NCBI RefSeq assembly: GCF_003443895.1
Contig: NZ_QQOA01000050.1
Coordinates: 1-46,116 of the forward strand
Direction of reading: 5' to 3'
Source of the DNA: Paraburkholderia phosphatilytica
Lineage (GTDB): Bacteria; Pseudomonadota; Gammaproteobacteria; Burkholderiales; Burkholderiaceae
Length of the DNA stretch: 46,116 bases
Shown: positions 7,162 through 15,238 of the stretch, in pieces
Numbering within the stretch: position 1 is the stretch's first letter
Layout of the letters: every line of letters starts with the position of its first letter
The notes under the pieces: model-generated
Told to the model about the DNA's origin: nothing
The model's input: only the letters and a program-made list of their open reading frames with translations
The model's database searches: none
Translations under genes and position numbers: made by a program

Positions 7162-8271
7162 ATGAGCCCGATCAAGCCTGAATCGCACGAGAACGCATTT
7201 GGCTTCCTCAGGCTGTTATTTGCATCGCTTGTCATCCTGGCGCATACGCCTGAACTCTGCGACGGCAACCGTCACCGTGAAATCCTGACCATGCTGTTCG
7301 GCACGATCTCGTCCGGCGATCTTGCCGTCGACGGCTTTTTCTTCATCAGCGGCTATCTGATATCGGCGAGCTACCTCAAAAGCCGAACGCCCGCGTCGTT
7401 TCTCAAGAAGCGCATTCTGCGAATCTATCCGGCGTTTATCGCGGCATACCTGATCTGCGATCTCATCGTGGCGCCATTGGGCGGCGGTGACGTCGCGTTC
7501 ACGCCGCAACACGTTTTGATGGTGCTAGCCAGAATCCTGCTATTGCAGATGCCGGCTTCGCAGACCGCGTTTCATGGAACGTACTACCCTGAACTCAACG
7601 ATGCGATGTGGACCATCTCGTACGAGTTCAAGTGCTACCTGCTGATCCTGGCGCTCGGGCTGGCGGGTATGTTGAACCGGAAGCGCGTCGTGGCTCTTGC
7701 CGCAATTGCGCTGCTTGTTCTCTCGTGCATCTTTCCGGAGCAGTATCAGCCTTTCGATCTTCAGGCTGCCGCGCAGATCCAGACGCACTCGCTTTGGGAC
7801 AAGGTCTTCGACCTCACCATTGGCGATCCGCACTCGATGCTAAGGTTTATTGGCGTATTTCTGTGCGGAACGACGTATCAGCTCTACAGAGACCGTCTGC
7901 ATTTCGACCGGAAGCGTGTGGCGATCTTTTCGGTAGGGCTCATCATCGCGCTGTTCGAGCCGGCAATCGTCAATCTGGGCGTGGCCGTATTTGGCGGCTA
8001 CCTGATACTGGCGTTCGCGCGTCCTGGCGGGCAGTCCGTTTTCAGCAGGATCAACAACGAGAACGACATCTCGTATGGCGTCTATCTGTACGCGTGGCCC
8101 ATCACCAAACTGCTGCTCTGGTATTGGCCGGACATGAATGTGGTGCTCGTCGGCATCCTCACCTGGATCGGCGCGGCCAGCATCGGTACGGTCAGCTGGC
8201 ATCTGCTGGAAAAGCCGATCATGCACAGAGTGCGGCGTAACGCGCCCTCTGCGCGAGGCGTGGTGGCCTGA
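7162..8271 (+). CDS. Membrane acyltransferase, acyltransferase-3 family
   Basis: 369 residues, about ten membrane segments, starting MSPIKPESHENAFGFLRLL. The opening FGFLRLLFASLVILAHTPEL is the family signature: the Arg of the first helix followed by the catalytic-type His in VILAHT. Next come GDLAVDGFFFISGYLIS and SFLKKRILRIYPAF, which match the second and third conserved blocks of OafA/NodX/ExoZ-type enzymes. These transfer acetyl, succinyl or other acyl groups onto exported sugars such as O-antigen, exopolysaccharide or Nod factors. A GGAAA stretch sits five bases upstream of the ATG. No sugar-polymer genes lie beside it, so the acceptor cannot be told. It stands alone, 128 bases after the helicase gene. 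Confidence 0.85.
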   Translation: MSPIKPESHENAFGFLRLLFASLVILAHTPELCDGNRHREILTMLFGTISSGDLAVDGFFFISGYLISASYLKSRTPASFLKKRILRIYPAFIAAYLICDLIVAPLGGGDVAFTPQHVLMVLARILLLQMPASQTAFHGTYYPELNDAMWTISYEFKCYLLILALGLAGMLNRKRVVALAAIALLVLSCIFPEQYQPFDLQAAAQIQTHSLWDKVFDLTIGDPHSMLRFIGVFLCGTTYQLYRDRLHFDRKRVAIFSVGLIIALFEPAIVNLGVAVFGGYLILAFARPGGQSVFSRINNENDISYGVYLYAWPITKLLLWYWPDMNVVLVGILTWIGAASIGTVSWHLLEKPIMHRVRRNAPSARGVVA

Positions 8272-8293
8272 AGATGCGGGCGAACGCTAAGGC

Positions 8294-9154
8294 TTACCGC
8301 TCCAGAAACGCCTGCACCATCGCGTTGAACGCACGCGGACTCGCGACGTTCATGCCGTGCGACGCGCCCGCCACAGTGTCGCGCTCAGCGAGCCAGATCC
8401 ACTCGGCGAGACTCTCCACGTTGTTGCGGAACATGCGCGGGCTCTTCTGGCCGTCGATCACCAGCGTGCGGCACTTCACGTCGGCCGCGGCGTCTTTCGA
8501 ATACGCGGGCAACGGATCGCGCAGCTGCTTGGGAAGCGTGCTCGCGTTGTCGATCGCCATCGTGCGAAAGCTGGCGGTGCTCTTCTTCCACGCACCCGGC
8601 ACGCTGACGGAATCGACGAACAGTTCAAGGCCAGCTTCCACCTCACCCGCTTCGACGAGCGCGGCCACCTTCGCGCGCAACGCGTTGGTGGCGGGGGGCA
8701 GCGTCGCCACGCTGCTCGCGCTGTCCGTGCTCTTGTCGAGCGGACCGCCCGGATCGGCCAGGATCAGCGAGCGGACCAGGCGCGGATAGGTGCGCGCCAG
8801 CTGGAACGCGATGCAGCCGCCGCGCGAGTGGCCCAGCAGATGCACCGGTGCGAGATCGAGCGCGGCGATGAAATCGGCAAGTTCGTCGACGTGCGTGCGC
8901 CAGCCGAAGTCCGACTGAATGCCGGCGTCTACGCCTGGCCAGTAGTGGCTCAGGCTCGGCGCGATGCAGCGAAAGCTCGCGGAGAGCGGCTGCATCTGCG
9001 CGTCCCAGTAGCGGTAGTCGCACAGCGACCCGTGCACGAACAGCAGCGGCTCGCCCGCGCCGCACTCGACGTACGGCAGGCTGACGCCCGACGCGACAGT
9101 CGCAAAGCTCAGGTCGTGATGCAAGAAGATCGACGAATCAGCCCGCATGTTCAT
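8294..9154 (-). CDS. Alpha/beta hydrolase
   Basis: About 286 residues from ATG 9154 (MNMRADSS); ATG 9148 is equally possible and neither has a clear ribosome binding site. The fold is plain: oxyanion loop HGS at 41-43, nucleophile elbow GHSRGG with Ser110, a probable acid Asp in LVIDGQ, and the catalytic His near the end in GASHGMN. No signal peptide, so cytosolic. It resembles esterases and C-C hydrolases of the same superfamily; the substrate cannot be read from sequence. It converges on the acyltransferase gene and is separated from the MscS gene downstream by a hairpin, so it is probably a single-gene unit. Confidence 0.85.
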   Translation of the reverse strand: MNMRADSSIFLHHDLSFATVASGVSLPYVECGAGEPLLFVHGSLCDYRYWDAQMQPLSASFRCIAPSLSHYWPGVDAGIQSDFGWRTHVDELADFIAALDLAPVHLLGHSRGGCIAFQLARTYPRLVRSLILADPGGPLDKSTDSASSVATLPPATNALRAKVAALVEAGEVEAGLELFVDSVSVPGAWKKSTASFRTMAIDNASTLPKQLRDPLPAYSKDAAADVKCRTLVIDGQKSPRMFRNNVESLAEWIWLAERDTVAGASHGMNVASPRAFNAMVQAFLER

Positions 9155-9280
9155 GGGATTGAAGGGACGCAATTGAACCAAGCGTCACTATGCCGCACGC
9201 CGCGGCATAAGAAAAACGCGTAATTCGAATAGATCCTTTCAATATATCTGATACATCGGCCGCAGACGACCAGCCGGCGG

Positions 9281-9313
9281 GGCGGAAGCGGCCCGGCGGC
9301 GGCCGCTTTCGTC
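9281..9313 (-). terminator. GC hairpin downstream of the MscS gene
   Basis: Arms 9281-9293 and 9301-9313 pair over 13 positions, eight of them an uninterrupted AAGCGGCC/GGCCGCTT stem, with a seven-base loop. It lies about 50 bases past the MscS stop codon in the direction of transcription. There is no T-run after it, so it may act as a processing barrier or a weak terminator. Confidence 0.45.
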
Positions 9314-9361
9314 CGAGGCTACGGCGCAACAGCGGCGGTCAATATCGCGCGTCAACCAGTG

Positions 9362-12145
9362 CTAGTTCGGACGCCGCCCGGGCGGCGGCTGGTCGCGATC
9401 GCCGTCACGGCTTTTGCCGCCCTTCCCGCCGCGGCCATTGCCATCGCCGTTTTCACTGCCGCCGTCATCGTCATCGCTGCCACCCCTGCGGCGCGACGCA
9501 TCGCGGTCGCCATGTTCCTCGACGTCTTCCACGTCATCCCGCCCGAACCGCGACACATTGCTGCCCGGCGCGATCAGCACGTTGTTCCGCTGCGGGTTGA
9601 GCAGCTGGATGCCGCGCTCGCCGAAGCGCACGAACACGCGCCGGTTGAATTCGCGCTGCACGCCCCAGCGCGAGCTGTCCTTGCACTGGATCTGCCCGAC
9701 CAGCGTCACGCCCGCGCCGTCCACCTGATCGACGCCCCAGTACGCGAAATCCGCGAGAATGCCGGCCTTGAACGCATCGTCCTCGCGCAGGCTCGCGCCG
9801 ATCTCCTTCAGCGTCGCGATCGCCAGCTCGACGTCCTGGCCAGATGCGATCACCACCTTCACCGCCGCGTTGCCGATGCCGCGATTCGTGTTGTTCACCG
9901 TGGACACCGAACTGAACGGCACCGTGTACAGCGAGCCGTCGCCGCCGCGCAGCCGCACCGTGCGGATCGACAGATATTCGACCGTGCCCGACACGCCCGC
10001 GAGCGTCACCCAGTCGCCGACCTGCATCGCGTTTTCCATCAGCAGGAAGATGCCGGTGATGAAGTCCTGCACGAGCTTCTGCGAACCGAAGCCCAGCGCC
10101 ACGCCGAAGATGCTCGCACCCGCGAGCAGCGGCGCGGTGTTTACGCCGAGTTCCGACAGCCCCGTCAGCACGACGATCAACGCGATCACGACGAACAGCG
10201 CCGTGCGCAGCATCGGCAGCAGCGTGCGCAGGCGCGCGGCGCGCACGTAGTCGCCGCCCGTCGTCCACACGTCGAGCTTGTTTTCCGCCGCCGCATTCAC
10301 CGCCTCCCAGATGAACAGCGCGACCGCCGCCGCGACGACGATGGTCACCACCGCGGACAGCAACCGGTGACCGACCGCGCCGGACGCGAACACCTGCGAG
10401 ATATGCAGGCCCCACACCTCGAGCAGCACGACGAGCGTCACGACGGTGACCACGGCGGACACGATACGGCGCAGCATCGGGTAGTAGCGCGCGGCGCGCT
10501 TGCGGACGATCGACGGCGGCGTCTGGTCGTCCTGCTGGAACAGCCGACCGAGCGCACCGAACGCGACGATCGCGATCACGCGCGCAAAGATCAGGATCAC
10601 GAGCGAGAGCCCGCCGAGATGGATCAGCGTGCGGTAGCCGTTGCGCACGTCGAGTGCCCATACGAACCACAGCGCCATCACGATGAACGCCGCCACCGCC
10701 GCCCACACGTCCGCGACCCAGTTGCCGAACAGCGCAAGCGCGCCGGTGCCGCCGCTGCGCGCGCGCAGCCGCGCCGCGACCGGCCGGCGGCACTGCAGGA
10801 TCATGATCGCGATCATCAGGTGTCCGATGAACGTCACCGCCTTCAGGATCGCGAGATGGGCGGCGTCGCTGAGCCCGATCGGCTGCGCGGCATTCGCGAA
10901 CGCGACGCCCGCGCCCGAGATGCAGACGATCGCGAGCACCCAGCGTTGCAGGAACATCGCCGAGCGGTCGCTCATGCGCAAGAGCCGCAGCCGCGGGCAA
11001 CCCGGCGCCACGAAGAACTCGCTGACGATCGCGACGGCGCGGCAGAACACGTAGACGTCGATCAGCGAGCCGAGCACGCTGTCGGCCACCGTGCCGTCGT
11101 CAGTGAGGAGCGACGCGAGCAGCCCCGACACCGCGATGAACGCGACCAGCGGCACGATTTCGAGCAGCGTGTACAGCAGCGCGGACGGCAACCGGCGCAG
11201 CAGCGTCCAGTGATGGACCGAAGCGCTCCAGTTCAGGTGACTCGCGAGCACGCCGGTGATCGACGTGGGCGCTTCGGGTGCAAGCGCTTCCGCCGGAGGT
11301 GCTCCCGCGGCGGCGGCCGCATCTCTCTCCGCCTGCACTTCGGCTTCCGCAGGCGTTTGCGGAGAAGCAGAAGCAGGCGCAGCGGCAGGCGTCGCGCCAG
11401 CCGCCGTATGCGCGTCATGCTCCTCTTCCGGCTGCCCTTCCATCCCGCGCGCCGCAACGCCCAGACGGAAGCGCCGCAGCGACCGCCACACGAGCCACTC
11501 GATCACGAGCGCGGGCAGCAGCGTGCCGATCACGATGGCCGCCAGCTGCAGCAGCGCCGCGCGCTGCTGCGGGTCCGCGAGCCTGACGGTCCACCAGGCC
11601 CGCACCGACGACAGATCGAGCAGCGTCGCGATCGAGCGCCGCAGATCCGTACCGACACCCTGCACAGACTGCGCGCCGCGCCGCACGAGCTGCGACACGA
11701 GTCCGTTCGCCGTGAACGCATTGCGGATCGACGCGGCCGCGCCGCTCGCGGGTGCCGGCGCACCAGCCGCCGATGCTGCCGCGGGTGCGGACGCCGCGGG
11801 CGGCGGCGCAGCGAGCGCACCCGCCACGGCCAGCGCGCGCAACGTGTCTTCGATCTGCGCGCGGCGGCGCGGGTCGTTCAGCACGTCGAGCGCCTGCTTC
11901 GCCTGCGCGGGCGTCAGCGTGATGGTGTTCGACGCCGCTTCGGGCGCGGCCGCATGCGCTGCGGTGGAAGGGGCGGCGTGTGCCGCGGGCACGCCCGGAA
12001 TGGCGACGGCCGCGTACGTATTCGCGCTCGATGCGCCGAACAGCGCGCCGCACAGCACGCACAACAGGAAGCGGAGCACCAGGCTCCAGAAACGATAAAG
12101 CGATCGGTGAGGCATCGAGCGCGCCGCGCCGGACTGCATGGCCAT
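9362..12145 (-). CDS. Large MscS-family mechanosensitive channel
   Basis: About 927 residues from ATG 12145, chosen because AGGAG lies eight bases upstream; the open frame extends further but without support. Order: signal peptide (RSLYRFWSLVLRFLLCVLC, ending near SSANTYA), an Ala-rich periplasmic part with ALTLTPAQAKQAL, an Ala/Pro-rich loop, many membrane segments, then the MscS core from about residue 630. There GFGSQKLVQDFITGIFLLME and QVGDWVTLAGVSGTVE mark the pore helix and beta domain, and WGVQREFNRRVF the C-terminal domain. It resembles E. coli YbiO-type channels but is longer. The last 60 residues are low-complexity, Asp/Gly/Arg-rich and end PPPGRRPN. It opens under membrane tension to release solutes. 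Third gene after zwf and the glucokinase. Confidence 0.88.
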   Translation of the reverse strand: MAMQSGAARSMPHRSLYRFWSLVLRFLLCVLCGALFGASSANTYAAVAIPGVPAAHAAPSTAAHAAAPEAASNTITLTPAQAKQALDVLNDPRRRAQIEDTLRALAVAGALAAPPPAASAPAAASAAGAPAPASGAAASIRNAFTANGLVSQLVRRGAQSVQGVGTDLRRSIATLLDLSSVRAWWTVRLADPQQRAALLQLAAIVIGTLLPALVIEWLVWRSLRRFRLGVAARGMEGQPEEEHDAHTAAGATPAAAPASASPQTPAEAEVQAERDAAAAAGAPPAEALAPEAPTSITGVLASHLNWSASVHHWTLLRRLPSALLYTLLEIVPLVAFIAVSGLLASLLTDDGTVADSVLGSLIDVYVFCRAVAIVSEFFVAPGCPRLRLLRMSDRSAMFLQRWVLAIVCISGAGVAFANAAQPIGLSDAAHLAILKAVTFIGHLMIAIMILQCRRPVAARLRARSGGTGALALFGNWVADVWAAVAAFIVMALWFVWALDVRNGYRTLIHLGGLSLVILIFARVIAIVAFGALGRLFQQDDQTPPSIVRKRAARYYPMLRRIVSAVVTVVTLVVLLEVWGLHISQVFASGAVGHRLLSAVVTIVVAAAVALFIWEAVNAAAENKLDVWTTGGDYVRAARLRTLLPMLRTALFVVIALIVVLTGLSELGVNTAPLLAGASIFGVALGFGSQKLVQDFITGIFLLMENAMQVGDWVTLAGVSGTVEYLSIRTVRLRGGDGSLYTVPFSSVSTVNNTNRGIGNAAVKVVIASGQDVELAIATLKEIGASLREDDAFKAGILADFAYWGVDQVDGAGVTLVGQIQCKDSSRWGVQREFNRRVFVRFGERGIQLLNPQRNNVLIAPGSNVSRFGRDDVEDVEEHGDRDASRRRGGSDDDDGGSENGDGNGRGGKGGKSRDGDRDQPPPGRRPN

Positions 12146-12227
12146 TGCACGAACTCCTGTCACGGTGAGTGGGCAAAGGGTCAAGGGTACAGGCAAGCCG
12201 CGGCGCGCCCTGCGAATGGCATGACCA

Positions 12228-13160
12228 TCAGCCGCCGCGTTTGCCATTGGCGCCGTGACGTGCGAATTCCGGCAGTTGCCGGGTCTCGCGCACCGAACGC
12301 GGATGCCACAGCTTCGCGCCGCCTTCGATCCCGGCGTCGTTCGACACGACCGCGACGTTCGCGGGCAGCTCGAACGTGAGGCGCGCCGCGTTGCCGCCGC
12401 CGATCCACAGCTTGTCGTAGTTCACGAGCGAATGCAGGATGTCGATGATCTTTTCGACCCGCTTGTTCCAGCGCTTGTTGCCCGCTTTCGCGCGCGCTTC
12501 GTTGCCGATGTATTCGTCGTACGCGCGGTTCTTGCTGACCGGATGATGCGCGAGTTCGAGGTGCGGCATCAGCTCGCCGTCGCGGAACATCGCGGTGCCC
12601 GCGCCGGTGCCGAGCGTCAGCACGAACTCGAGGCCACGCCCTTCGATCGCGGCGAAGCCCTGCATTTCCGCGTCGTTGATCATCCGCACCGGCAGACCGC
12701 CCAGCCGCTTCGCGAGCGAATCGGCGAGCGCAATGTCATGCCAGCCCTCGACGCCGAAGTGCGGCGCCGTCAGGATGCGGTTGTCGCGCACCACGCCCGG
12801 AAAGCCGATCGATATCTTCGATGGCGGCAGCTGCTTCACGAGCGGCTCGACGAGCGTGTATAGCGCATCGACGAGCTGGTCCGGCGTGCACGGATGCGGC
12901 GTGTCGACCCTCGCGCGCTCCGTCTTCATCTCGCCTAGTCCGTCGATGATCGACGCCTTCAGGCCGGTGCCGCCCACGTCGATCGCGAGAATGTGCTCGT
13001 TCGCGAGCGCTGTGTTCGCGGCGCTTTTGCGTTGCCCTTTGCCCGCACTCGCGGCAGTCTTCACGGCCGCGCTCTTGTGCAGCGTCGTCTTGCGTGCCGC
13101 GGTCTTGCGCGGCGCGCTCTTGCGGGCAGGCGATTGCGTTGTTGTCTTTCGGGTCGTCAC
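12228..13160 (-). CDS. ppgK: Polyphosphate glucokinase (ROK family)
   Basis: 310 residues from GTG 13160, with AAGGGGA six bases upstream. It phosphorylates glucose to glucose 6-phosphate using inorganic polyphosphate and/or ATP. The kinase part begins at about residue 55: ILAIDVGGTGLKASI (phosphate-binding loop 61-68), the polyphosphate-glucokinase-type DTPHPCTP stretch, IGFPGVV, MINDAEMQGF with the catalytic Asp, and LTLGTGAGTAMF. Before it lie 50 residues made almost only of Ala, Lys, Arg, Thr and Ser in KTAARK-like repeats, resembling a histone H1 tail. The gene follows zwf with 92 bases between, so its product would feed the next enzyme directly. ATP/polyphosphate preference cannot be decided from sequence. 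Confidence 0.82.
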   Translation of the reverse strand: MTTRKTTTQSPARKSAPRKTAARKTTLHKSAAVKTAASAGKGQRKSAANTALANEHILAIDVGGTGLKASIIDGLGEMKTERARVDTPHPCTPDQLVDALYTLVEPLVKQLPPSKISIGFPGVVRDNRILTAPHFGVEGWHDIALADSLAKRLGGLPVRMINDAEMQGFAAIEGRGLEFVLTLGTGAGTAMFRDGELMPHLELAHHPVSKNRAYDEYIGNEARAKAGNKRWNKRVEKIIDILHSLVNYDKLWIGGGNAARLTFELPANVAVVSNDAGIEGGAKLWHPRSVRETRQLPEFARHGANGKRGG

Positions 13161-13252
13161 GCTGGTCCCCTTCACTGGAAAAGTCGGTAGAAAACATCGT
13201 GGATGGCCGGGCATGCATGATCGACGACCGGCCGGATCGCGATGCGCTCGCT

Positions 13253-14860
13253 TCAGGACTTGCTCTTCGTCTCCGCGTTACCTGCGTTACCTGCGTTGCC
13301 ATCGTCGGCTTGCGCCGGCGTTTCTGTCAGCGGACGCCAGCGCCGGCCGTCGCGCGCGAGCAGATCGTCCGCCGCCTGCGGGCCCGCGCTGCCGGCCGCA
13401 TACGTATGCACCGGCATCGCACTACCCTTCGGATGCAGCACGTCGTCCACCGCGGCCCAGCTCGTCTCGATGCTGTCCGCGCGCTGGAACAGCGTCTCGT
13501 CGCCGAGCATGCAGTCGTACAGCAGCGTTTCATAGCCGACGTTGGGCCGCTCGGCAAAGAAATTCGCATAGTCGAACGACGACTTCACCGCGCCGATCTG
13601 CATCACCGGTCCCGGCGCCTTCACATTGAAATCGAAACTTGTGCCATGCGATGGGTCGATGCGCAGCGTCAGCACGTTCGGCGTCAACGCGTCCACCGGC
13701 GTATCGCGGAACAGGCGAAACGGCACCTGCTTCAACTGCACCGAGATCTCGGTGCGGCGCGACGTGAGCCGCTTGCCAGTACGCAGATAGAACGGCACGC
13801 CGGCCCAGCGCCAGTTGTCGAGATGCACGCGCGCCGCCGCATAGGTTTCCGTGTTGCTATCGGGCGCGACGTTCGGCTCCGCGCGGTAAGCCTGCCCCGC
13901 CGGCCCCTGGCCGTACTGGCCGAATACCACGTCGTCCGGCGTGAGCGGCTTGATCGCGTCGATGATGTCCGCCTTCTTGTCGCGCACCGCTTCCGCATCG
14001 AACGAATTTGGCGGCTCCATCGCGATCATGCTCATCAGCTGGAACAGGTGGTTCGGCAGCATGTCGCGGAACGCGCCGGTCTGCTCGTAAAACGCGCCGC
14101 GCCCCTCCACGCCGATCACTTCGGACGCAGTGATCTGCACGCTGTCGATATATTCGCGGCGCCACACCGGCTCGAATAGCGCGTTCGCGAAACGCACCGC
14201 GAGAATGCTCTGCACCGTGTCCTTGCCGAGGAAGTGGTCGATCCGGTAGATCTGGTTTTCCTGCGCGTATCCCAGCAAATGGGCATTGAGTTCGCGCGCC
14301 GATGCCAGATCCGTGCCGAACGGCTTTTCGACGACGACGCGCCGGAAGCCCTTGCTCTCGTCTTCGTTCAACAGCCCTGTGCTGCCCAGGTGGTCGGCGA
14401 TCACCTCGAAGAAGCGCGAGCCCACCGCGAGATAGAAGATCGCATTGCCGCTCGACGCCTGCTTCAGTTTGCCGGCGAGCTTCTGGTAAGTGCCGTCGTC
14501 CTCGAAGTCGCCGGCCATGTATTCGAGGCGCTGCGCGATCGAATTCCACGCGTCCTCGTCGAGCTTCGACGTGTGGAAGGTGCTGGCCTTGTCGGCCGCG
14601 AACTGCTTGAGCGCGTTGCCGAGGTCCTCGCGAAACTCGTTGGTGTCGCGCTCGCCGTGATTCACGCCGATGATGCTCATCTTCGGATCGAGCAGGCCAT
14701 CCACCGCGAGGTTATACAGCGCGGGCATCAACAGGCGTTTCGTGAGGTCGCCGCCCGCGCCGAAGATCACCAGCGTACAAGGCGGTGCGGGATGTTTGCC
14801 GGCGGGCGCTGGAGGGGTACCCGGCTTGGCGTTGCTGGTGGCGTCGGAGGTGGTCGGCAT
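13253..14860 (-). CDS. zwf: Glucose-6-phosphate 1-dehydrogenase
   Basis: 535 residues from ATG 14860 (MPTTSD); ATG 14875 is five codons upstream and also possible, neither with a strong ribosome binding site. It oxidises glucose 6-phosphate to 6-phosphogluconolactone with NAD(P)+, opening the Entner-Doudoroff and pentose phosphate routes. The dinucleotide motif GAGGDLTKRLLMP is at 34-46 (usual GASGDL), EKPFG at 178-182, and the active-site signature RIDHFLGK at 206-213 with the catalytic His. The first 27 residues are a Pro/Ala/Thr-rich extension and the tail carries GNAGNAGNA. Length is slightly above the usual 490 because of these ends. First gene of a minus-strand set with the glucokinase and MscS channel, divergent from the glycoside hydrolases. 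Confidence 0.95.
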   Translation of the reverse strand: MPTTSDATSNAKPGTPPAPAGKHPAPPCTLVIFGAGGDLTKRLLMPALYNLAVDGLLDPKMSIIGVNHGERDTNEFREDLGNALKQFAADKASTFHTSKLDEDAWNSIAQRLEYMAGDFEDDGTYQKLAGKLKQASSGNAIFYLAVGSRFFEVIADHLGSTGLLNEDESKGFRRVVVEKPFGTDLASARELNAHLLGYAQENQIYRIDHFLGKDTVQSILAVRFANALFEPVWRREYIDSVQITASEVIGVEGRGAFYEQTGAFRDMLPNHLFQLMSMIAMEPPNSFDAEAVRDKKADIIDAIKPLTPDDVVFGQYGQGPAGQAYRAEPNVAPDSNTETYAAARVHLDNWRWAGVPFYLRTGKRLTSRRTEISVQLKQVPFRLFRDTPVDALTPNVLTLRIDPSHGTSFDFNVKAPGPVMQIGAVKSSFDYANFFAERPNVGYETLLYDCMLGDETLFQRADSIETSWAAVDDVLHPKGSAMPVHTYAAGSAGPQAADDLLARDGRRWRPLTETPAQADDGNAGNAGNAETKSKS

Positions 14861-14875
14861 GGGTTCGGCTCGCAT

Positions 14876-15238
14876 CAGGACAACGTGAATGGACGGCTCT
14901 TCAAGCCCGCAGATGCACAGCAAAAAGGGCGCAATAATGAAATGACCGCTACTGCGCCGCGACAGTTCAATCGGTTTTGCGCGTGATGCGGTTGCTGCCC
15001 GCGTATTGCCTGTGTCCGGTCGGGCCGCGTGGCACGGGTCGGCGCGCATGCCGGGCCGTAACCTGTTTGTCATGTTGCGGCGCGGCGCGCATGCGTGCGT
15101 GCGTTACCTGAGTCCGGAGTCAACGCCCAAGCAAGCGTCGCACCCGCCTGGTACTCGCACCTTGCTGCTTCACGCCGCGTCGGTGCGCTTCACTTCCTTT
15201 ACACTCGGCCCAACGCGACTTCACGAACCGCCATCACG
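14876..15238. other. Divergent intergenic region, zwf and GH133 gene
   Basis: About 360 bases between the zwf start and the GH133 start. It must hold both promoters. I find no convincing consensus promoter, operator palindrome or RNA structure in it; short open frames here are GC-driven and show no coding signs. Confidence 0.4.

Noticed and set aside
9359..12379. 1006-codon plus-strand open frame opposite the MscS gene
   Set aside because: Arg/His/Ala-rich nonsense reading, the mirror of the MscS gene on the minus strand, which has plain channel motifs.
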